Part shown: piece by piece, positions 34,559-42,204 of the stretch
Position numbering within the stretch: position 1 is the first letter of the stretch
How the letters are laid out: the number at the start of each line of letters is the position of its first letter
NCBI RefSeq assembly: GCF_002454115.1
Contig: NZ_DKIH01000011.1
Coordinates: 325,428 to 376,536, forward strand
Length of the DNA: 51,109 nucleotides
Direction: 5' to 3'
DNA from: Sphingopyxis sp. UBA6723
Lineage (GTDB): Bacteria > Pseudomonadota > Alphaproteobacteria > Sphingomonadales > Sphingomonadaceae
The notes under the pieces: model-generated
Seen by the model: only the letters and a program-made list of their open reading frames with translations
The model's database searches: none
Told to the model about the DNA's origin: nothing
Program-made: the position numbers and the translations under genes

Positions 34559-35596
34559 ATGAGAGAGCCAAGCCAAACAGCGATGTACCGCGAAGCGTCG
34601 CAAGCCAGCGAAGTTGCCGCCCGGCAATATGCGTCGAACGCCGCGCTGATACGTGACCTTGGTCAAAGGCTGCGCGCGCTCGACCCGCAGATCATCTTCA
34701 CATGCGCGCGCGGCAGTTCGGATCATGCGGCGACTTATGCCAAATATCTGATCGAAACCCGGCTTCGGGTTCCCGTCGTGTCGCAGGCGCCGTCAATCAG
34801 TTCCATTTATGGCGCGCCGCTGCTCCATATGAAAGATCAGCCGTTCATCCTCATCTCGCAATCGGGCAAAAGTCCTGACCTCCTGTTGTCAGCAGAGGCG
34901 GCGCGAAAAGCCGGGGCGCTGGTTATCGCATTGGTGAACGATATGGACTCGCCGTTGGCCGACCTTGCCGAAATTGTCGTGCCTTTACATGCGGGGCCAG
35001 AGAAAAGCGTCGCCGCGACCAAAAGCTATATCGCGACCCTCTGCGCATTGGCGCACCTTGTCGGTGAATGGACCCGGTCGGCCGAGACGCAGGAAGTCGT
35101 AAAGACGCTTCCCCGGCTGTTGAATGCGGCTTGGGCCGATGACTGGGGTGCGGGGGCCGAAATGCTTCGGGATGCCGAAAGCATGTTCGTCCTCGGCCGC
35201 GGCCTGACGCTCGGCATCGCGCAGGAGGCTGCGCTCAAATTCAAGGAAACCAGCGGGATCCACGCGGAAGCATTCAGTATGGCCGAGGTCGTGCACGGCC
35301 CGATGGCACTCGTAAAGTCCGGCTTTCCGCTGCTGATATTTCCGCCGCTGGACAAGGCTGCGGCGGGATTGGAGACTATTGTGGAACAGTTTCTTGGTCG
35401 CGACGCCCGAATAGCGGTTGCGGGTCGCCAATTTGACGGCGCTGTATCGCTCGGGCTTCCCGAGGAGGTCGATAGTGTCACCGCCCCGATCGCGATGGTC
35501 CAGAGCTTTTACGCAATGGTGAATGCCATATCGGTGCAGCGAGGCTATGATCCGGATCGTCCGCCGCTGCTGCAAAAGGTGACCGAGACGATATGA
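34559..35596 (+). CDS. nagB-II: SIS-domain glucosamine-6-phosphate deaminase, NagB-II type
   Basis: A 345-residue protein resembling the isomerase half of GlmS without the glutaminase domain. Two SIS domains are visible: FTCARGSSDHAATYAKYLIE with ILISQSGKSPDLL, and LGRGLTLGIAQEAALKFKET with MAEVVHGPMALV. In nag loci such proteins replace NagB, converting GlcN-6-P to fructose-6-P and ammonia. The start is uncertain: ATG 34559 gives the expected short lead before MYREASQAS but would make a leaderless transcript; ATG 34583 gives 337 residues. The stop overlaps nagA by 4 bases. Confidence 0.92.
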   Translation: MREPSQTAMYREASQASEVAARQYASNAALIRDLGQRLRALDPQIIFTCARGSSDHAATYAKYLIETRLRVPVVSQAPSISSIYGAPLLHMKDQPFILISQSGKSPDLLLSAEAARKAGALVIALVNDMDSPLADLAEIVVPLHAGPEKSVAATKSYIATLCALAHLVGEWTRSAETQEVVKTLPRLLNAAWADDWGAGAEMLRDAESMFVLGRGLTLGIAQEAALKFKETSGIHAEAFSMAEVVHGPMALVKSGFPLLIFPPLDKAAAGLETIVEQFLGRDARIAVAGRQFDGAVSLGLPEEVDSVTAPIAMVQSFYAMVNAISVQRGYDPDRPPLLQKVTETI

Positions 35597-36729
35597 CCGA
35601 GACGGCATTGGTGGGCGCCCGCATATTTGCGGGCGAAACATGGTATGACGAGTACGCGCTTGTCATGAGCAATGGCCGCATCAAGAGGTTGCTGCTCGCA
35701 AAGGCGTTGCCGGACAATATGCCGGTACAGATGCTTGATGGCGGCGTTCTCCTGCCCGGCTTTGTCGATACGCAGGTGAATGGCGGCGGTGGCGTCCTGT
35801 TCAACGACGAGCCAAGCGTGGACGGCATAATTTCGATCGCCGAGGCACACCGAAAATTCGGTACTACCGCGATGCTGCCCACTTTGATCAGCGACGATCT
35901 TGACGTCATTGCCAAAGCCATCGGGGCGGTCGATGATGCCATTCAGGCGGGCGTTCCGGGGATCGTCGGAATTCATATCGAAGGGCCGTTTCTCAATCCC
36001 GGCAAACATGGCATTCACGACGCCAAGAAATTCCGGTCCCTGGATGCCGACACCGTCGCGCTTTTGTCGTCGCTGAAACATGGCAAAACCCTGGTCACAC
36101 TGGCGCCCGAGCTCGCCCCAGAAGGCGCCATCGCCGCACTGGTGGCAAAAGGGGTTGTCGTCGCCGCTGGGCATACATTGGCGAATTATGACGACATGCA
36201 GCAGGCGATCGGAGAGGGGCTTTCGGGCGTCACGCATTTGTTCAACGCCATGACGCAGATGGAGAGCCGGGCGCCGGGTGTCGTGGGGGCGAGCATGGAC
36301 GGCGGTCTGATCTGCGGCATCATTGCGGACGGACATCATGTCCATCCGGCATCGCTGCGCGCCGCATATCGCGCAAAAGGCAGCAAGGAACTGATGCTTG
36401 TCACCGACGCCATGCCAACGGTTGGTTCGGACATCACGTCCTTCACGGTCGGAGGAACCGCGGTGACGGCGCGTGAAGGAATGCTGCGATCGGATGAAGG
36501 TACGCTCGCGGGTTCGGATCTTGATATGACCAGCGCATTGAAAAACTGCGTGGCGTTGATGCAGGTCGATCTAAGTTCGGCTTCGCAAATGGCGAGTGCG
36601 ACGCCTGCCGAATTCATCGGCATTGGGAACGCTTATGGCCGGATATCGGAAGGCTATCGGGCCGACCTGGTCCATCTGGACGACTCGCTGAACATGCAGA
36701 ATGTCTGGATTGCAGGCGACATGGCATGA
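35593..36729 (+). CDS. nagA: N-acetylglucosamine-6-phosphate deacetylase
   Basis: A 378-residue amidohydrolase making GlcN-6-P and acetate. Metal and active-site residues are present: Glu130 in HIEGPFLNPGKHG, His194 in AAGHTLA, His215 in VTHLFNAM, and catalytic Asp272 in VTDAMPTVG. The length is normal. It links the MurQ product GlcNAc-6-P to the NagB-II step and is translationally coupled to both neighbours through ATGA overlaps at each end. Confidence 0.96.
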   Translation: MTETALVGARIFAGETWYDEYALVMSNGRIKRLLLAKALPDNMPVQMLDGGVLLPGFVDTQVNGGGGVLFNDEPSVDGIISIAEAHRKFGTTAMLPTLISDDLDVIAKAIGAVDDAIQAGVPGIVGIHIEGPFLNPGKHGIHDAKKFRSLDADTVALLSSLKHGKTLVTLAPELAPEGAIAALVAKGVVVAAGHTLANYDDMQQAIGEGLSGVTHLFNAMTQMESRAPGVVGASMDGGLICGIIADGHHVHPASLRAAYRAKGSKELMLVTDAMPTVGSDITSFTVGGTAVTAREGMLRSDEGTLAGSDLDMTSALKNCVALMQVDLSSASQMASATPAEFIGIGNAYGRISEGYRADLVHLDDSLNMQNVWIAGDMA

Positions 36730-37790
36730 TGCCGGAACTGGGCGTCATCGAGGGCTATTTTGGCCGGGCCTGGAGCTGGGACGAGCGTGGCGACGTCATC
36801 GACCGGCTGGCACCGGCTGGCTATGCGTTCTTCCATTATGCGCCCAAGATCGACGGCATATTGCGCCGCGACTGGCGCCAATTGCATGATGACGCGGAAA
36901 CGCAGAATCTGCGGCAATTCGCGCGCCATTGTGCAGCCCGCCAGATGCGGTCGGGCATCGGGCTGACGCCTTATGGCGCGCATCTCGATTTTGACCGTAG
37001 CGCGCGCGAAGAATTGAAAGCCAAGATCGCTCATCTCGACACGATCGGTATCGACGATCTGGTCATTCTGTTCGATGACATGCGCGGCGATTTTGTTGAT
37101 CTGGCGGAGCGACAGGCCGAAATCGTCGATTGTGCCATCGGGTCCAGCAAAGCGTCGCGTTTTTTCATGTGTCCGAGCTATTATTCGGATGACCCGCTGC
37201 TGGACCGCGTGTTCGGGCAACGCCCCGAATCTTATCTGGAAAAGCTCGGCAAGCTGCTCGACCCTGCAATTTCGGTTTACTGGACTGGCGAAGAAATATG
37301 CTCGCGCGAATTCAGCATCGGCCACTTGGCGAGCGTCGCCGACCGCCTTGGCCGCAAGCCGTCGCTTTGGGACAATTACCCCGTCAATGACGGACCACGC
37401 ATGTCGAACCACCTGCATTTGCGGTCATTCACCGGGCGCCCGGCTGCCATGGAGCCATATCTGGCGCATCATGCCATCAACCCTGCGTCGCAGCCAATCC
37501 TGAGCTGCATCCCGGCACTGACCTTGCCGTCATGCTATGCCAAAGGCGACGCCTACCGCTACGCCTCCGAATTCCTGGACGCAGCGACCCGGATCTGTGG
37601 CGCCGAATTCGCGCTCATGCTTCAGTGCGACCTCAACGCGTTTGAGGATCGCGGTCGATTGGGGATCGCCGATGAGGTTACGGAATTCTGCCGCAAATAT
37701 GCGGCCTTCGATACCCCTGCCGCCCGCGAGATTATCGACTGGTTGACCGGCGGTTATGTCATCACAGGCGAGATGCTCCGGACCCAATAG
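36726..37790 (+). CDS. GH84-type beta-N-acetylglucosaminidase, cytoplasmic
   Basis: A 354-residue glycosidase of the NAGidase (GH84, O-GlcNAcase-like) family. It opens directly with GVIEGYFGRAWSWDER, has YAPKIDGILRRDWR around residues 38-51 and the catalytic Asp pair in VILFDDMRGD (Asp117-Asp118), which act by substrate-assisted catalysis. There is no signal peptide and no carbohydrate-binding domain, so it is a minimal intracellular enzyme, unlike the secreted clostridial forms. Its place after nagA suggests it releases GlcNAc from an imported disaccharide, possibly doing the job of NagZ. It overlaps the convergent kinase gene by 29 bases. Confidence 0.88.
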   Translation: MMPELGVIEGYFGRAWSWDERGDVIDRLAPAGYAFFHYAPKIDGILRRDWRQLHDDAETQNLRQFARHCAARQMRSGIGLTPYGAHLDFDRSAREELKAKIAHLDTIGIDDLVILFDDMRGDFVDLAERQAEIVDCAIGSSKASRFFMCPSYYSDDPLLDRVFGQRPESYLEKLGKLLDPAISVYWTGEEICSREFSIGHLASVADRLGRKPSLWDNYPVNDGPRMSNHLHLRSFTGRPAAMEPYLAHHAINPASQPILSCIPALTLPSCYAKGDAYRYASEFLDAATRICGAEFALMLQCDLNAFEDRGRLGIADEVTEFCRKYAAFDTPAAREIIDWLTGGYVITGEMLRTQ

Positions 37791-38643
37791 GGCGGCCTGC
37801 CAGGATCAGGGCGCCGTCGAGCGCATCCCCCAAAGCATCCTGCAATTGCGCCACAATCCGGACGCGCAACCACGGCTTCATTCGCTCGGCCAGCCCGCCC
37901 ATCAGCACGCATCGCGGTGCTCCGCGCGATAGGATGGTTTCAATAAATCGTTCGACGTGCAGCGCTGCGTCGCGGACAATCGACAAGGCGATCTCGTCGC
38001 CAAGGTCCGCATAATCCATAACCAGCGGCGCAAAGCTTGCGTAATCGCCCGGCGCTGCGTCGTCCATCCACGCTATCACCCGGGGAATTGCGTGGTCGAA
38101 TTGCTTGGTCACAGCCTGGCTTAACGGTGAAGGCCTGGTCCGCCCATCGAGCGCGCGCAGCGCATGGCGGATGGCACTCAGGCCAAGCGCCGCGCCGCTG
38201 CCTTCGTCGGATATCGGAAAGCCGTAGCCGCCGATGCTGAAACTGTCTTCGCCGCGTTTGACCAGGCCGACGCTGCCGGTGCCGATAATCAGGATTGCAC
38301 CGTCGTCGCCCATATGGGCGCCCAGATTGGCAATCATCGCGTCGCTGGTGAGCTGGACGTTTGCAAATGGAAAGGTCAGCCCCTGAATCTTTTGCTTCAT
38401 GCCCATGCGGGTGATCCCTGCGATTCCCATGCCGCAGCGGATCTTGCCGGCATCTTCGGCACTCAGGCCGGCGGCCCGGATCGCCTGCATCGAAACATCG
38501 AGCAATGTGGCGTGGAGAGCATCCAGGCCAATGCGGGTATTGGCCGGTCCCGCATGACCCGAACCCAGGATATTGCCATCCTCATCGGTCAGCCTGGATT
38601 TGCTCGAGGTGCCGCCAGCATCGATTCCGAGAAACAGCGTCAT
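37762..38643 (-). CDS. BadF/BadG-type amino-sugar kinase (GlcNAc or MurNAc kinase)
   Basis: A 293-residue ASKHA-fold kinase. The phosphate-1 motif is FLGIDAGGTSSKSRL, the phosphate-2/connect region is ILIIGTGSVGLV with GGYGFPISDEGSGAALG, and the adenosine motif lies near VLMGGLAERM. BadF-family members include human GlcNAc kinase and the clostridial MurK, which phosphorylates both MurNAc and GlcNAc; either would feed MurQ or NagA here. Its ATG overlaps the anmK stop by 4 bases, so the two form one minus-strand operon. Confidence 0.9.
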   Translation of the reverse strand: MTLFLGIDAGGTSSKSRLTDEDGNILGSGHAGPANTRIGLDALHATLLDVSMQAIRAAGLSAEDAGKIRCGMGIAGITRMGMKQKIQGLTFPFANVQLTSDAMIANLGAHMGDDGAILIIGTGSVGLVKRGEDSFSIGGYGFPISDEGSGAALGLSAIRHALRALDGRTRPSPLSQAVTKQFDHAIPRVIAWMDDAAPGDYASFAPLVMDYADLGDEIALSIVRDAALHVERFIETILSRGAPRCVLMGGLAERMKPWLRVRIVAQLQDALGDALDGALILAGRPIGSGASRL

Positions 38644-39758
38644 GCCGGGATTTTTCCCGCAGCGACCCGGTCGGGCTGTGTCAAAACGCCCCCCGACATC
38701 GGCTCTGCCACGCCGGTGGTACCGGGATATGTGATCGGCAAGCCGTGGAGACAGCGATACGCCAGATAGGCAAATCCCTGCGCTTCGACAGCGTCGCCGT
38801 CCCAGCCCAGATCGTCCGTAAGGACCGTCGGAATCCCGGAATATCTCTCTATCATCTTGAGCATCGTATCATTCTTGCGTCCTCCACCGCAGACAATCAA
38901 GCGTTGCGGGCGAACAGGAAATTGCCGCAAGCCCAAGGCGGCGGCCTTGGCAGAAAATGCCGTTAAGGTGGCAGCGCCGTCCGGTGCCGAGAGGCGTTCC
39001 ACCATATTGAGCCCAAAATCTTTACGGTCCAATGACTTTGGCGCTGGTGCAGAAAAGAACGGATGATCCAGCATCGCCTGCAATGCCTTTTCGTCGATCG
39101 TGCCACGCGCTGCCAATTCACCGCCTGCGTCGAACGGATAATTGGTTTTTCGGCCCATCCAGTCGTCGATCAACGCGTTCGCCATTCCGCAATCAAATGC
39201 GATCAGCTCGCCGTCGGTGCCGATGAAGGTGAGGTTTGCGACGCCGCCAAGATTCAGCACCGCCACGGGCTGCGAGGCATCCGAAAACAGCGCACGGTGA
39301 AAGACGGGAATGAGCGGCGCCCCCTGACCGCCGAACATGACATCGAAATGGCGCATGTTCGACATCACCGCTATGTTCAGCCGGTTCGCCAAAAAATCGG
39401 GCTTGCCGATCTGCCAGGTCCAGCCCAGATCGGCGCGATGCGCGATCGTATGGCCGTGGAGTCCGATTGCCGCGACGTCGTTCGCCGATACACCGGCCTT
39501 GCGCAGCAACATTTCGGCGGCCGCCAGATGGCGCCGGTCCAACAGCATTTCACATTCGTCTATCGACTGGTGGGGTACCCGCTGTGTACTCGCCATTGCC
39601 AGGTCGCACGCTTCGGCAATGCGGTCTTTCAGATCGTCGGGATAGGGTTCAAATTGAAAGGCAACCGGTTCGACGGAATTGAGGCCGTCCGTTTTGATCA
39701 GCGCCGCATCAACCCCATCGCGCGAGGTTCCCGACATCAATCCTATGACATATTGCAT
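38640..39758 (-). CDS. anmK: Anhydro-N-acetylmuramic acid kinase
   Basis: A 372-residue kinase that opens and phosphorylates 1,6-anhydroMurNAc to give MurNAc-6-P, the MurQ substrate. Signatures: VIGLMSGTSRDGVDAAL at the N-terminus, IGLHGHTIAHR, LNLGGVANLTFIG, AFDCGMANALIDDW and IVCGGGRKN. Length and motifs are normal. ATG 39758 is chosen because the protein family starts there; ATG 39773 would add 5 residues. The promoter region carries operator C and a palindrome at 39814-39827. Confidence 0.95.
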   Translation of the reverse strand: MQYVIGLMSGTSRDGVDAALIKTDGLNSVEPVAFQFEPYPDDLKDRIAEACDLAMASTQRVPHQSIDECEMLLDRRHLAAAEMLLRKAGVSANDVAAIGLHGHTIAHRADLGWTWQIGKPDFLANRLNIAVMSNMRHFDVMFGGQGAPLIPVFHRALFSDASQPVAVLNLGGVANLTFIGTDGELIAFDCGMANALIDDWMGRKTNYPFDAGGELAARGTIDEKALQAMLDHPFFSAPAPKSLDRKDFGLNMVERLSAPDGAATLTAFSAKAAALGLRQFPVRPQRLIVCGGGRKNDTMLKMIERYSGIPTVLTDDLGWDGDAVEAQGFAYLAYRCLHGLPITYPGTTGVAEPMSGGVLTQPDRVAAGKIPA

Positions 39759-39779
39759 TGCGATGCTGCCCATCCAAGA

Positions 39780-39798
39780 TTGGTATTGGATTGGTATA
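39780..39798. promoter_or_regulatory. Direct-repeat operator C (anmK promoter)
   Basis: TTGGTATT-GGATT-GGTATA, 11-bp period, 22 bases upstream of the anmK start. Relative to the gene it is in the opposite orientation to copies A and B, and it falls just downstream of the predicted anmK -10. Confidence 0.68.
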
Positions 39799-39799
39799 C

Positions 39800-39827
39800 A
39801 ACATATGGTGCCTTTGGTCTAGGCCAA
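39800..39827 (-). promoter_or_regulatory. Putative anmK promoter with DasR/NagR-like palindrome
   Basis: On the minus strand TTGGCC (39827-39822) and TATGTT (39805-39800) have a 16-base spacer. The -35 is part of TTGGTCTAGGCCAA (39814-39827 on the plus strand), a 14-base imperfect palindrome differing by one base from TGGTCTAGACCA, the operator core I recall for DasR and related GntR/HutC regulators. Confidence 0.5.
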
Positions 39828-39983
39828 TGTCAGACGGGACCATGGCCCGTGCCTTCTCCCACACCGGCAAAGCGCATTTGTCATGGGATCGCCGCATATC
39901 CCGCGTTTCCGAAGGCAGGCGAGACGCGAAAGACGGTTCGTCTGCGGATACGGTATCGCCCCAGGCGGCCCGCAGCCGCTATG

Positions 39984-40319
39984 TCAGCGCAGCCATCCCG
40001 CAGCCTGGGCCAAGGCGCGCGTTTCAGTGCAGTGGCGCTTGCGCTGTTCTTCATCGAGGCGCGGCAGGACGCGGGCGTAGCCGCGCAGTTGCAGCGCGAT
40101 AAGATCGGGACTCAAATCGGGAAGCTTGGCCGCAAGGAGCGCGCGGATCGCTTTTTCATCGACGCGGAACCCGCACAGATCCTGTGACGCGATCGCGATG
40201 GTCGTGCCGTTGAGGATATCCTCCTCGCTGTAACGGGGCGGGCTGTCGGCGCCGACGGGCGTGGCAGACAGCGCGGCGAAACATAGGGCGAGACTGGCAT
40301 GGGCTGGGCGCATAGGCAT
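39984..40319 (-). CDS. Small secreted protein of unknown function
   Basis: A 111-residue protein with a signal peptide (MPMRPAHASLALCFAALSATPVGA) and a mature part with two cysteines (DLCGFRVDEKAIRALL and KRHCTETRAL) and mostly helical, charged sequence. No family is recognised. ATG 40319 opens the signal peptide; ATG 40313 is equally possible. The frame continues upstream without coding features. It is unrelated to the amino-sugar operon by any visible signal. The 39774-39983 gap otherwise holds only the anmK control region. Confidence 0.6.
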   Translation of the reverse strand: MPMRPAHASLALCFAALSATPVGADSPPRYSEEDILNGTTIAIASQDLCGFRVDEKAIRALLAAKLPDLSPDLIALQLRGYARVLPRLDEEQRKRHCTETRALAQAAGWLR

Positions 40320-40519
40320 TGTACTTCGTTGGCGGCGCCATTTGGTTGGGCAATGGTGTTCCGCGTACTGGTACATTTCAGATCGCCCCATGGGGCCAGC
40401 GGCAACACCCCGTCCAACCGCGGACGCACAAGGATTTCGCTCGACATTCCTGCCAGAATTAACCTTATCTTGAAGCGCCGCGCCTAGTGGCAGACCGCGG
40501 ATAGACCGAAAGATCGTCG

Positions 40520-40888
40520 ATGACATTGCGTCTGTTTCTTCTCATTCTGGCCAGCGTCAGCCTGTCGGCGCTGGCGCAGCTGGCGCTCAAGGTCGGGACC
40601 ACGGCGGCGGCTGGCGGACGATCGACGGGGATCGGCGGCGAGATTGGCGGCTTGGCCCAATCGCCGATGATTTTGCTCGGCCTCGGCCTTTATGGCGTCG
40701 GGGCGCTACTTTGGCTGTTCGTGCTTGGCCGTGCGCCGCTGTCGCTGGCGTATCCCTTCGTCGGCATCGGTTTCATATTGACGATGCTCGCCGGTGCCTA
40801 CTGGCTCGACGAAAGCCTGAGCGCCGCGCGCATTGCCGGAACCCTGATGATCGCCGCCGGCTGTGTGCTGGTTGCGCGCTCCGCGTAA
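40520..40888 (+). CDS. SMR/EamA-type four-helix transporter, ArnE-like
   Basis: A 122-residue membrane protein with four helices, starting MTLRLFLLILASVSLSALAQ and ending with LAYPFVGIGFILTMLAGAYW and the AARIAGTLMIAAGCVLVA helix. This matches small EamA-domain proteins such as ArnE/ArnF, which flip undecaprenyl-phosphate-linked aminoarabinose, more than drug-exporting EmrE. It is 29 bases ahead of a GT-C glycosyltransferase and two genes ahead of a UbiA-type prenyltransferase, which supports a lipid-linked sugar flippase role (inference). Confidence 0.8.
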   Translation: MTLRLFLLILASVSLSALAQLALKVGTTAAAGGRSTGIGGEIGGLAQSPMILLGLGLYGVGALLWLFVLGRAPLSLAYPFVGIGFILTMLAGAYWLDESLSAARIAGTLMIAAGCVLVARSA

Positions 40889-40917
40889 TCCGTGCCGCGG
40901 CGCTCCGAAATCAACCG

Positions 40918-42204
40918 ATGACCGCGCGCGCACCCATTCTTGAACGCTTGCCATCGACGCTTTCGCCGCGAACTTGCACGGCCCTGCTCGTTGCCATCAT
41001 GGTTCTGGCCATCGCGCTCCGACTGGCCGGCGCATGGGCATTGCAACATCCGCTCGAAAGCGACGCGCTCGCCTATTTCACCATGGCCGAGGGATTGGCG
41101 GAACGCGGCGAGCTTGCGGACCATTACGGGCAGCACGCTTTCTACAGCGCGGGGTATCCGCTGCTGCTGACGCCATTCTTCATGATCCTGGGAAGTTCGG
41201 TGGGTACGGCCATCGCGGTCAACCTGCTCCTGTGCATCGCGAGCATCTGGCTCATCTACCGGCTCGGCCTGGCGCTGTCCGCCCACCGCGACGCGGGGCT
41301 GCTTGCCGCCGCCCCCTATGCGCTTTGGTTGCCCGGGCTGTGGAATGCGACGATGCTGGCGAAGGAAAATCTGACCACGCCCTTGCTGCTCGGGATTGCC
41401 CTCAGCGCAATTGCGATAGCGCGCGACCAGCGCCCGATCGCGGCTGCGACGGTCGCGGGTCTATTATGGGGCGCGGCATTGGTCACGGGCGGATCGGCGC
41501 TGCTGCTCTGCCTGGGCGTGGCGGCCGCGCTGCTGATCCTCTGGCGCGCGCGCGGCAGTTTTAGACCGGCCTTTGCTGCGGGGCTCTGCTTCATCGCCGG
41601 GGCGGCGGTGCTGCTGGCCCCCTGGCTGTATGCGACCAACCAGATGGTCGGGCGCCCGGTGCTGACCACCAACGCCGCCTTCAACCTGTATCTCGGCAAT
41701 AACCCCGCCGCGACGGGCAAGTTCGTCAGCATCGCCGACACGCCGCTGGGTCAGGACTGGAACACGACGCGCGTAAGGCTAGGCGAGGTTGACAACGCAG
41801 ATCGCCTGCAAGCCGCGGCGATTGACTGGATCAGGGCAAACCCCGGTCAGGCGGCCAAGCTGGCGGCGCTCAAACTGGCCTATTTCTGGGCGCCCAATCT
41901 TCCCGACGCCGAGGATATGGCTGCTTCAAAGGCGCTCGCTGCGATCCGGCTGGTCGAGGTCGTGCAATATGGCTTGATCCTGTTGCTCGCGCTGCTCGCC
42001 TTCGGTGCGCGGCGGGCCGCGCGGGACGGCAAATGGATCTTTGCGGCGATGATTGCGGGGTTCTGGCTGGTCCACGCCGCCGCCTATATCATCGTCCGTT
42101 ACCGCGATCCGGCGATCCCGCTGTTGATTGTTTTGGCCGCTGTACCGGTCGCGGCGTGGATCGAACGACTCGCGGCGCGAAAGGGCTTGCCCGATGCTGC
42201 CTGA
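40918..42204 (+). CDS. Integral membrane GT-C glycosyltransferase, GT39-like
   Basis: A 428-residue protein with about 10-11 helices. The first periplasmic loop has the acidic motif ESDALAYFTMAEGLAERGEL after helix 1, then SAGYPLLLTPFF, the layout of PMT/ArnT-type transferases that take sugar from a polyprenyl-phosphate donor. A late periplasmic segment (LTTNAAFNLYLGNNPAATG) is also typical. The acceptor is unknown. ATG 40918 has a weak ribosome site. The 3' end overlaps the next gene by 11 bases. Confidence 0.8.
   Translation: MTARAPILERLPSTLSPRTCTALLVAIMVLAIALRLAGAWALQHPLESDALAYFTMAEGLAERGELADHYGQHAFYSAGYPLLLTPFFMILGSSVGTAIAVNLLLCIASIWLIYRLGLALSAHRDAGLLAAAPYALWLPGLWNATMLAKENLTTPLLLGIALSAIAIARDQRPIAAATVAGLLWGAALVTGGSALLLCLGVAAALLILWRARGSFRPAFAAGLCFIAGAAVLLAPWLYATNQMVGRPVLTTNAAFNLYLGNNPAATGKFVSIADTPLGQDWNTTRVRLGEVDNADRLQAAAIDWIRANPGQAAKLAALKLAYFWAPNLPDAEDMAASKALAAIRLVEVVQYGLILLLALLAFGARRAARDGKWIFAAMIAGFWLVHAAAYIIVRYRDPAIPLLIVLAAVPVAAWIERLAARKGLPDAA

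Noticed and set aside
33213..34562. 449-codon plus-strand open frame
   Set aside because: Antisense to the D-lactate dehydrogenase-type gene, which has all its FAD-family motifs.
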